NCBI RefSeq assembly: GCF_000003815.2
Contig: NC_049980.1
Span: 13,872,638 to 13,936,637, forward strand
DNA from: Branchiostoma floridae
Lineage: Eukaryota; Chordata; Leptocardii; Amphioxiformes; Branchiostomatidae
Direction of reading: 5' to 3'
Length of the DNA: 64,000 bases
Positions 39,882 to 53,400 of the stretch are shown here, one piece after another. The position numbers and the translations under genes are program-made. Positions within the stretch are counted from its first letter, which is position 1. Each line of letters starts with the position of its first letter. Below the pieces are notes generated by a model that worked only from the letters and a program-made list of their open reading frames with translations, did not search any database and was not told where the DNA came from.

Positions 39882-41447
39882 GGTACCGTTTAACGTGATA
39901 TTTCTGTGGGGAATAATGGACAACATGTTAATTCTGGATCTGACAGTATACTAACGTTACCCCTGCCGTTATTTGCCTACACTGGGTACCAGTATCCGTG
40001 AGTCTTCCGCTCGCGCCGGCCATTCCCCGTGAACGCGTGCATTCCTAGGCCTCCAGAAAAGCAGACATTCCTTCTCTACAAAATCGGACGTCGACGTTCC
40101 CCCAAGTGCACATGAATCGGGCTCTATGACCGTACCCTACACAATGTAGATCAAGGCCGTTATAAATTCCTTCGTAGGCAAGGTGAGTGACCCTTTCAGA
40201 GGTTCATGTCTACAATCAGCTCTGTTAAACTGTAACCAAAGTAAATACTACAGGTCGTATTTGAGTCATGAGTACAGTTTCAAGAACTGGTTGTAACTTG
40301 TAATTTTGGGACTGTTCCGGTTAGCATTATCAGATAAAACGTGGAAAACTTTTCGACGCTGTAAGAGTGGGGGAGGGGGTGCTAGACTGTATCGAATGAG
40401 ACATGCTAAACATTAAATTGCTCCTTATCTGTTAAGTCCGACACCCCTTTCATGGCATGCTTCTGTCTAGCAGTTCTAACTACATAGTAAACGTGTCAAG
40501 AGATAAAAAGCGGTCCTCAAACACGACCGTTAATAATTGTCAAATACTATCGTGTGTCCGCTTTTTAATTTGTTCTCAACCACTAGGCCACTGAAAGCAA
40601 CCACTGATTGAAAGAACACCTACTTCTGAATTTTTTCCTAACTACCTGAATTGTGATCGTTTGCTTTTTTATGTAGGCTGCAAGTTGTAATTTCGTTTGG
40701 TCTATAAGCTCGCTTATATTTTCTGTTGCTGTAAAATTCCATTTGTTCTGCGGAAAGGATATTAAGAATTCATTATTTATGCTAAACGTGAGATACAAAC
40801 ATTCAATGTATAATTAACAGTGGAGCCTCCCTCAACATCGACAGGTGCCATGTGTTGCAACGATATGAGACCAAGGGACGGACAAACAGTCATGAATAAA
40901 GTGTACCAACGCTATCTACATAATGGTTATCTGCTGAAGTAAAGGAAAGCGGGAAACTGGGTCCGAATCTGAACCGTGGCACTGTAAGGACGTGACCTAC
41001 ATGTGCTCGTGCGGTCACCCACAATTCAATTCGAGTGCTCAGACCTGTTTCTTTCCCGCAACTTCGAATTCCCAGTTTCAACCCGCACCCAGGGATCGAT
41101 ACAAGAGTAGGGGTTGTCAACAACTACAAACGGTAATGTCTGCTCAGAGATTATACGTACTAACAAAAAAAGAACGAAATTGTACAGTTCGTCGGTTAGT
41201 TCCGTTACGCTGTTAACTATTAACACCAACATGGACGATAAAAGAAAGTATAGACGTGTAAAAAAAAATAACGGGATAACGTTTCTAGCAGCTCTGGGAC
41301 AAACCCAGACTTCAAAAGCCAAGACAAAGGTTGTATGTCTTGGAAATACAACTGTAGATACATAGATCCACAATGTTACCTGTTTTCAGCCTCAGTATCC
41401 GGTCCAACACAACAGGTGTACCAGCCAAGTGTAAGGTACGGACTTAC

Positions 41448-41475
41448 GTCAGCTGGCTCAGTGCGCATGCGGGAC
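41448..41475 (-). promoter_or_regulatory. Possible promoter / first exon end for the small membrane protein gene
   Basis: On the - strand a GTAAGT donor begins at 41447, and 15-25 bp upstream of it is TGCGCATGCGG, an NRF1-type core promoter motif (41462-41472). This is a plausible noncoding first exon for the gene whose coding part starts at 39881, but the 1.5-kb link is not proved by anything in the sequence. Confidence 0.25.
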
Positions 41476-43460
41476 GTTGTTAATCACCCTTGTAGTTTGA
41501 ACAGCTCGTGAAATCGTTGACACGCTGTGTAAATATTTACCTGTGCGTACGTGGACGTAGTTTGGACTAACTTTGAATGCCGACAGCAAGCACTTTAGAT
41601 TCAGACGATAGCTACACTCAACACAAAATGTCCAATCACTCAGTGTACAAAATACTTTTCTGGGGCAAAAACTAGGTTGCACAACTGAATTTCAAGTTGC
41701 ACCACCTACAATTCACTAATTTCGGAAAAAAAAGTATAATACATACATGTTTGGTGGATATGAAATGGAGCTGCTACGGTCCATTTATTTCTTCCAAGTA
41801 AATTGAGAACAAAATCGAGTTCTGAGGCTCAAATCTAGGTTGCACCCTGTGCAACCTGAGTTTAGAAGTAAGTTGCGCCAAGAAAAAAATGGTTGGAATG
41901 TGCAAGTGTGTATTTTGCACGCTGTCACTTCATCAATTGTATATCATAATGTATCATTGGAACGTTTATTTAATACCTCCATGAAATGTCATGGATTGGA
42001 GGTTATATTTTCTGTTATGTGTCTCTGTCTGTGTAGATGATTACTCAAGAACGGCTGGATGGATTGGTTTCATACTTGTTGTGTTGGTGGGGTGTGATGA
42101 AAGCTCGAATCGATGAGATTTTGGGAGCCGTATCTGTTGTTATAATCGATGTAATAATATCAGAAATCACCCCTATATTTGAGATATATTGGTACAGGCA
42201 TCGTGCTTTATGTGTTTGTTAATGGACTTAGCTCCAAGCAGATGGTGAGGTGACAGCTGTTTGGGGAACCCCGAGTTTTTTTTAATATGATAATTAGTTT
42301 TATTTATGTCTGCTTAGGATATCATGGAGATGTGAAGCGTAAGTATAATTGTAAGAAGTTGAGGTACATTTAACGATAATGCTTAACAGGTATGGATGTC
42401 TCACATACTGTTCTGCTGATTTGAGTGACATGGTGATTAAAATGCCATTAGGTCCTCTCATCTGGGTTGGGTGTCAGAAGTTTTATGGGCGACACAGATG
42501 TTGGGACAGTTGTTAGTTGTCTCTTTCGTAGCCAATGGTACTTGTTTTTTAGCAGACGGGGTTGGCGCCAAGTATTCATCTTACAGTTGGTGTAGGGCTG
42601 TCAGAGGAAAGTGTGCATCTCGTTTTTGTACCGTGTGAACAGCTGATGTTATGACATATTGGTGGAAAATCAAATCACCATCTGACTAAAGTTGGCCACA
42701 TCCCTTCTTCTTTCTGAGTTTCCCAACCTCCTCCCACCACACAGCTCTGAGGCACATAGTAGAACCTCAATAATGCTGACAACCTTAGACATTTTAAATG
42801 CCAAACATCAAGCTTAAGGAACACCACGCTACCATATGCCGTCGACCTCTTAAACGCACATTACACAATTGTCACATTTTGATAATTACTAATCAGATGG
42901 ACATCCTCTGTGTCATTAAATAAATACACCACTACTACTTTCCCATAACATTTATATTATATAACCATTACTCTCAAATACAACCGACTATAAACATACA
43001 TACCATCCACAAAAAAGCAATAAATATTTCATGGAGGTATGAGGTCCCCGAACTCTAGTTACCCTTTCCAATCAGCTACAATAGTTTTGATGAAAACTCT
43101 TGATGTATGAATTTTGGAAGCTATAAAAAATGTTGATAGGGTCTAAGGATGGTGATAATTCTAACATTGTTCATTTGGCTGTCCACCAGTCTTAAGAAAT
43201 TCACTCAAAAGTTTTTTTAGAGCAGTAGCAGTTCTAGTAGTCTCGACCAGACTCACTTTAAATGTATGCTGGCTTTTGCCAGGAGTTGGGGCATCATAGG
43301 CCTTGGTTTCAGCCAATGTTCGGAGAGGGAAAGGTTAACCTTCCTGCAGACTGACTCTCCTAGATCCTGGCCAGTCCAACAGCAACAATCGCTCACTGTA
43401 AAATTCTACGTTCCATATGCCCGCAGAAAGGCCAAGTGCAGACCTCAGTGCTAGTACACT

Positions 43461-43491
43461 GAGGAGCTTACTGTAGTACAGTAAGCTCCTC
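43461..43491. repeat. Perfect 13-bp stem, 5-nt loop hairpin
   Basis: GAGGAGCTTACTG, loop TAGTA, CAGTAAGCTCCTC. No T run follows, and in animal DNA it is not a transcription terminator. It could be a very recent inverted duplication. It is too short for a microRNA precursor. Confidence 0.9.
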
Positions 43492-43997
43492 TTACACATG
43501 CCTGACTTCACCATCCTTCACTGTGACTGCTGTGATACTTTCTGTCTGCAGTACTGGTTATTTAGTGCTAGTCACTTCAAACCCCATGTTACGAATTTTC
43601 TAGCTGTTAGGGGCTGATTCAGCCTCCTCTAGTCTAGAGTCATTCATTGGAAATGCTGATAGAAGTGTGGCTAGGCAGTTCCACTCAAGTATACAGTATG
43701 TAACCGTTACATGTATTAGGCCACTATCCTAGTGACTGTTGTATTACATGGATTGTAATGACATATAATGATATATACACAGTCTGCACTGAAAAGAGAC
43801 TGCAGTACATTGTATTACATTAGTTGTCCAGTGCTTGTCAGTTCATCATAATATATTGCTCCACTATTATCCACTGTCACTACTAAATCACCTATATCAT
43901 CATATCCATCCCCGAACATGATCCCAACATTCACACCAACACAAACATTATCAGCAAAGTAGTTCAGACAGAGACATGATACAGCATACGAGACCAG

Positions 43998-44003
43998 TTT
44001 TAT
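43998..44003 (-). terminator. RPS20: RPS20 poly(A) signal (AATAAA)
   Basis: AATAAA on the - strand lies about 45 nt after the RPS20 stop codon, the short 3' UTR expected of a ribosomal protein gene. Confidence 0.75.
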
Positions 44004-44048
44004 TGGACAAGATTGGTTGCAGTTGTTGATGCTGTTGATGTTGTTGCT

Positions 44049-46957
<2,909 letters not shown>

Positions 46958-47061
46958 CGCTGAGGATTCCTGGCCGACTTATTCACGTAAGAACAGCGGT
47001 GAGCCAGGGAGACTTGGATACAAGATGGTGGTTCCACTTGCAAGTTGGCGGAAAGAGAGAG
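46958..47061 (-). promoter_or_regulatory. RPS20: RPS20 5' UTR with TOP-like start and TATA-like upstream box
   Basis: On the - strand the pyrimidine tract CTCTCTCTTTCC begins at 47061, a terminal oligopyrimidine-like start as expected for translationally controlled ribosomal protein mRNAs. About 15-25 bp upstream is AAAATTATATTTT (47076-47088), TATA-like. This gives a 5' UTR of about 104 nt before the ATG-only exon. Confidence 0.6.
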
Positions 47062-47449
47062 TGCAAGGAAACGCGAAAATATAATTTTCTCCACTATAAC
47101 ACAGAGATCAAGCATTAGAATGTCTTTGACTTCAAAATGAATACAGTTAAGAATCTATAAAAATAGTAAATGCCAATAACATGCATTTGTTACCAATATA
47201 TTTGTTTACGGACATAAATATAACAAAACTTTGATTTCTATTACTTACGTTTTCTGTGGTCATGTGACACGTGAGAACGAAGAAAGTTTTTACTGATATG
47301 TTGAATAAATGGATACTAATAAATCTACTGATTACTGAAAATGTGATAAAACTTCCACTTTGACCTTATTTCTGTCTGTTTTGCCATTTTTAGGACTGTC
47401 CGTTTTATTAGGCTCTGATGACGTCATCGCATCCACGTTGGAGTCCAAC
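47062..47449. promoter_or_regulatory. Divergent promoter region RPS20 (-) / TM9SF4 (+)
   Basis: About 390 bp separate the RPS20 TSS from the TM9SF4 ATG. For TM9SF4 there is the palindrome GATGACGTCATC (47417-47428, a CRE) 22 bp before the ATG. Further upstream two E-boxes abut in TCATGTGACACGTGAG (47260-47275), an M-box plus CACGTG, the kind bound by MiT/TFE or USF factors. The TM9SF4 start codon is in CAACATGGCGG, a YY1-like context. Roles are inferred from motifs. Confidence 0.55.
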
Positions 47450-50400
47450 ATGGCGGAAGAGGTTAGTCACACAGTGCACGGGGAGGTCGGATTGTCAATG
47501 GGTTGGTAACGTAATTATGTAAGATTTGTGTCGGATTTTCACATTCAGATTTTCCGATGTTGGATCCGACAGAAATCCAGAAATCAGGCCAAATCAATGG
47601 CGCCCGCCCATTGTTTTTCCGTCAGTCTTCCGATGCGTTCCCAATAGATGTTGGAAATGTGTCGGTTTTAACGCACCGACTGGAGGTCACTTGAGGTCAT
47701 GACAGGCGTCAGGCCCCGATTAACAGGATAATGTAGGAATATCTCGATATGAATAAACGAGCTACAGAGTTGATACTGTTTTGTTGATAATTTAACAATT
47801 TTTTTAGGATGCCCACTTTTTGAAACCACTGTCACTTTCGGTGGCTAGTTGACCAGTGCATTATGTTGATCATGACTAATGTCGTGTATTCCCATTCTTC
47901 AGGTTGGCAATACCGTCAAAGTTTGAGGATGGAGATGTGCTGTCACGGAAGAACCGATTTATCTTATATTATCTATTGATTTATCCGTTTTGTTCCTGTT
48001 GAGTTTGATTTCCTGTTGATTTATTAATGTTTCACTGTTTTTCTCAAAAGTTTGTTTTGTCACTTTAACACTAACTCTCTAATACTAACACTAATCTAGG
48101 AACTAACACGTTTCGAAAGTTAACATGAACTCAGCCAAAGACAGTCCACACAGACTATAGTTATTAACAAGATAATAGACTGGATATTATCACTTGATAA
48201 AAAAAGACAAAGTCAAGCATTGGCCAGACCATACGAGTAGAAGACGGATCAACCTGACATCGCTATGGAATAAGCTTCCTCGGACTTGCTTCCCCATGGG
48301 TACAATCTGAAACTGTTTAAGACGTTCGGACTACCGGTGGCTGACTTGGTAATGGTGTACTGTGGATTTATCAGGCCTATTCTGGAATATTGTGCACCAG
48401 TGTACCACAACAGTCTTACAAGCAAACAGACCGCAACCTTGGAACTTGTACAGAGACGCGCCTGCCGAACAATCCTCGGGCGTAACTACACTGACTACTC
48501 ATCAGCCCTGCAACAGTGTGGACTTGAAACACTGGAGGAAAGAAGAACCAACCTCTGCCGTAGGTTTGCATCCAGTATGCAGAAGTCAGAAAGAACTGCA
48601 CACCTGTTACCGCAAACCCGTGGTCAGACGCATGGCCGTAACCTGCGGAATTCACAAACACTGACCGTACCTACCTTCCGCACCGTGACAAGATTCCGCA
48701 ACAGTCCTGTACCATCAATGCTAAGGCTTCACAACGAGAAAAAATGACAATGTTTATGAACTGTAAACTATGTATGCATTTATTCATGTTAAATGAACTA
48801 TCCACTTAAAAAACAATTTTCTCCGAGATCATTCGTGCAATCACGTGCTAGAAATTGATTGTGTATGTTAATTATATTAAGTAAGCAGAGATTTTAATGT
48901 ACAACAAGTCACAATTCAGCCCCTGGCTGCCAGTACTTTGTTTTACTAATAAACCATATTTGATTGTTTGATTGATTAAGTCAAGGGTTAACAGACATCT
49001 TTCACAATACAGTATCATAACCCAAAACGTTTGAGTGGCTCCACGAGCCTTTGCGGTGAATCCTATATATATATGGCCTCCTTCGGTCATATGGCCTCCT
49101 TCGCCCCCCCCCCCCATCTACCCAGGTGAATCCTAAGTAAATAAAAAAAAAGATAACCACTGTCCGATAATTGGTAGTATTTTTTCTGTATCACCGTAGT
49201 TTAAAAATACTGTGCGTCGAAATGGGTCCATGAAAGCCATGAAGATATTTTCACGCAAGTGGATGACATAACGATTTTATAAAAGATGTGTCATCGGTAA
49301 CGGCCATGAAATGCGCTTCAAGTTTCTGCCGACGTTTTGCATCTTCCGCAATACGTCCTGCAATCTTCCGCAGAATTAGAACACGTAACGTTAAAAAAAA
49401 TTCTGGACGTCCCGCAATCATCTGCAAAAATTGTATGAAAGACGCCAGAAGGTTTCCGCATACGCAAGAGATATGTTGCACATGTACATAGTACAATAGT
49501 AGTTGAAGGTAGGAGGTCCATAACAGATCAGTCAGAAAACATTTTTATTTCCTAAACAAAGGTGCTTTAATCAAGAAAGTGTGGTATTCATTTTTTGGTC
49601 CATCTATCTATGATAAGCAACTGGGTTGACGGCTCAGCAATAGAAAATGCTCATTAACTGGACCTCATTAACATAATTTATCAAAAGGTTTGTATTCATT
49701 GAATTGCTCTGATAATAAACATGATTTGTGAACAGGTTTGGCGCACGATGAAATATACGCAATTGTTCTTGTCAAAATCACTTAAATCAGTTTCTTTTTG
49801 TACAGTTTTGTGAAAAGGTTATGATATGGCTTTTTAAGAACCACATTCAAAGTATGCAAGCGTAGACAACTTAGTACATGAGTGGTGTGTACATCCTTGA
49901 GTTTTCAGGACCTCATTAACATAATTTATTAAATGTTTTTATTTATTGAATTCCTCTAATAATAAACATGTTTTGTGAATGGGTTTGACGCACCATGAAA
50001 TATACGCGATTGTTCTTGGCAAAATCACTTAAATCAGTTTCTTTATGAACAGTTTTGTGAAAAATACATAATGTGGCCATTTTATAAACCACATTCTAAA
50101 GTATGTGAGCATAGACAACTGTCTGCATGAATTATGTGTTCCACATCACCTGGGGTAGCGTATAGTGTTAGCAGTCATTCACGCTGAAGCGTGATAATTG
50201 CTCTATCTTGGCTTGGTCGCCTGGATCGCCATACTGCTAGCCTCCGGGCCTACCCTATATACCTTTCGGGGAGCTGTCCAGCTTGTCTTCAGACTGACTC
50301 TAGAATTTGTTTTGATTGTCTACCCCAACAAAAAGGGAGTCAAAACAACGTCCTTGGTCAGACCAATGTGTTTTGCCCTTCGGGGAAAACATTAAAAAAT

Positions 50401-53400
50401 AATGTCGCATCAAGGGATCGAACCCACATTTTCTGGGTTCAAAGTGATCGTCTGAAGTTACCTTTTTTCTTTAATTATTCATATTCTTAACGCCACAGCT
50501 GAGAAAACAAAACAAATCGCGACTATCACGGATGTCAATCATTCAGTAGCCATGGTAACCAATAAAGAAGCTATTCGTCACTCAGTGGCGTTGCCATGGC
50601 CACATCCAAGCGGGGAAATCCCATCTGCCACGTTTGTTAACTTGTTGTCTAGGTGACCTGCATCGGAACTCTGTAGGAAAAAAAACCCGACATGAAACCA
50701 TTAATTGTCGTCGGAAGGCCATCAGATTAATGTCGGAAGTTAAAAGTCCATCGGATAAGTGCCGTTATATCATTGGAAAATCGACATTGGAATATGGTTT
50801 TCCTACGAAAATCCAAAGGGCAAGACGGATCACCGTAAATTCCGACGAAAAACCATCATATTCCCACATGCATGGGCCGATGTTTTTCCGACATTTTTCT
50901 TGGGTAAACCCCACCTCCCCGTGCACTGTGTCAGGAGTTACGAACGTAGCAAAATTTTCTTGTTTGTAGCATTTATCCGAACATGTATCGTATTCAGATG
51001 TTAGTCATTGGTTTCTTAGTTTACACAGATATGTGTGGCTTCAGTTCAGTGTCAAGAGTTGGCCACATGGTGTAAAATTCGTCAAAAACGAGTAGTAATT
51101 AGCCGGCTTTCCGACCTTACGCGTGGCAAAATTCCGGCAGGTTTAATAGTTCTGCCCGGGGGGACAAAATGATGTTTCGGATGAAAATCTCACGTTTTTG
51201 CGTCGTCCGAACATGATACTAACTCTAGTTCTTTTTGTTTATCTCGTATATCACCATGTGGGAAATACTGACTTACTAAGTGATCTGTTTCATAACGTGT
51301 TTATTAGATTAAAAAGGTACAAATTTTGAGAGCGACATGATTTTGTCTAAAGTTGTCAGACAAGTTTCCCTAGGCAAGGAGAGACTGTAGGCCGGGAAGA
51401 CAACTTGGCATCGATGCAACTAATAATAAGGCAGTTTGTTCATCAGCAATATATGCCTTCGTGTTTGAATGTACTGTGCTTCGGTGATTCTTCAGTTGTA
51501 CACAGAACGATCAACTAGTAGAAGTAGAGGGGAGGTTGTGGCCATAATTGAAAGACTTTGTGGGCGGGGCTAGACCATTACTTATAGATCCGTGTTACTT
51601 TGTGTATGTGTAATCTCCAAGCAGATCCTACAATGGCATAAGATCTGTATCTGTATCTATATAGCCGGTATAACCGCCATTCGGCGTAACACACCAGCTA
51701 AGATAGTACCAAACTGGCCAAGAAGTTTAGTCAGCCAAGAGGTGTCCATTTGCCCGGTAGCAAAACACACTCCTAAGCCGGCTTCACTCCTCTGGCAGCT
51801 TTTGATACTATCTTATGCTACCGTAGGATCTGCTTGGAGATTAGTGTATGTGTACTTAACTAGCATTAGAGATAGTACATTCATGAGAACCCTTGGCTGC
51901 TTGTGAATTATTGCTATATAAGCTTATTAAGCCATGGTATTATCTGTTGTCGTTGTTTTTTTTTAAACATATAGCAACGACATAAAATATCAAGTGTGAT
52001 GGATTTCTATGTTATTCCGTTTTTGTGTGTCCTCTGTAAATGTGAATTCATGACACTGCTAATATGCATTTCCAATGTGCACGATGTAATACAACTTAAC
52101 TACAGTAACAGGATTACTTCTAAAACCTCATTTCCCTTTCTGTTGTGAAATTAAGTCCTTGCGAAAATGAATGAATGTACATTTTGCACTGGCAGCCAAC
52201 TCTAGTCTAAGCAAAGGTCAATCTTACACCCTAATTAGATCTGTTGGACTGACACCACTAGTGCCAAGGATAGCCACATCACTGAATCAAACTGTCTTAA
52301 GTACTATTGTAGACAAAATAGAACAGTGACATATCTTTTAGATGTGGAATGAACTTTTCATTTTTGATTAAGCAAGTAAATCTAAAAAATTTTTTTCTCA
52401 TATTCTGACCGAACTATTTATGTTACAGACAACTACAGCTATGCTGGCAGTCCTACTTTGCCTGTGTGTCCCACCAGCCTTTGGGTTCTATGTGCCTGGT
52501 GTTGCACCGGTGGAGTTTACAGCTGGGATGCCAGTAGATGTCAAGGTATTGATATTGGCATACTTCGACTCTGAAGCTTGAGTATCAATCATTTGTTGAA
52601 TCACTTAGGCCAAAGTAATATTTGGACTATCATGCTTCGTAAATACCTTTCATATACTTTTGGCTTTATGGAAAACACAGGCTTCAATAATGATAGAAGA
52701 AATGATGACACTATGATATCACTTGTGTTGTATCATATATACAGTCATTGCACCTGTCAGACCGTCACACTGTCGACAATATATATTGTCTGCCATATTT
52801 TTTGATTGTCAGAAAGTTGCCCAAAAATTTCGATTTAAAGTCAATAGAAGGTTGCACATATTGTCACCTGAAAATATACCTGTTGCATATTCAATGGGGT
52901 TCTGAGACCTGTGAACATCAGCTAATCTCTACAAACTGTGTGATGGTGGAGAAAACGCTGGGCATATTACTGCCAAAGATGTTGTAGGCCAATACATTGC
53001 CCTGCTGTGTGACGCGTATCAGCTGTACGGTAATTCAGTCTTCATATTTTCTTGGCAAAACTGTTTTCTTTCCAATTTGGTGAGTTTAACTGTTGACATG
53101 TGTTGGCAGGCTGTAAAGATGACCAGTACAAAGACCCAGCTCCCATACGAGTACTACTCAGTGCCATTCTGTCAGCCAGACAAGGTCAAGTACAAGGCTG
53201 AGAACCTTGGAGAAGTTCTGAGAGGGGACAGGATTGTCAACACACCATACCTGGTAAGGCAGGAGAGTCCAGGGCTCGAAATTCATTTTTGGTTAATACT
53301 AGTATAGGATCATAGAAAATGATTGTGGACAACAAAGCACAACACAACACCATACAACTCGACATAGAATATGGTAGAATGACTCTATGAAAAGTGGCCC

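Larger units (their letters stand above)
39904..44048. other. Upstream region of the small membrane protein gene to the RPS20 3' end
   Basis: No further coding exon is supported. ORFs such as 41026-41373 (-) and 41114-41365 (+) overlap on opposite strands and have no recognisable features. A fragment CTCCAAGCAGAT like the MITE end at 51611 is at 42232-42243. A perfect hairpin is at 43461-43491. The last 50 bp are the RPS20 3' UTR. Confidence 0.5.
47462..52428 (+). other. TM9SF4: TM9SF4 intron 1 (5 kb)
   Basis: This is the longest intron of the gene and mostly repeat-derived. It contains an inverted 18-bp pair (47470-47487 and 50913-50930), a LINE 3' fragment (48240-48978), a two-copy 248-bp tandem duplication (49660-50130), a cluster of RFX-type X-box and CCAAT motifs (50546-50602), an intact MITE (51611-51843) and an old dispersed repeat (52046-52175). 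A C run is at 49105-49117. Confidence 0.8.

Noticed and set aside
39600-39926. Longer start (ATG at 39926) and run-on end (to 39600) for the small membrane protein
   Set aside because: An acceptor CCCACAG lies between the upstream ATG and the strong ACCATGG at 39881. The run-on passes a good donor AGTAAGT, after which a helix-encoding exon joins in phase.
43461-43491. microRNA precursor or rho-independent terminator
   Set aside because: The stem is only 13 bp, shorter than a miRNA hairpin. Bacterial-type terminators do not apply and no T run follows.
48416-48661. 81-codon ORF on the - strand
   Set aside because: Shadow of the LINE reverse transcriptase C-terminus on the + strand.
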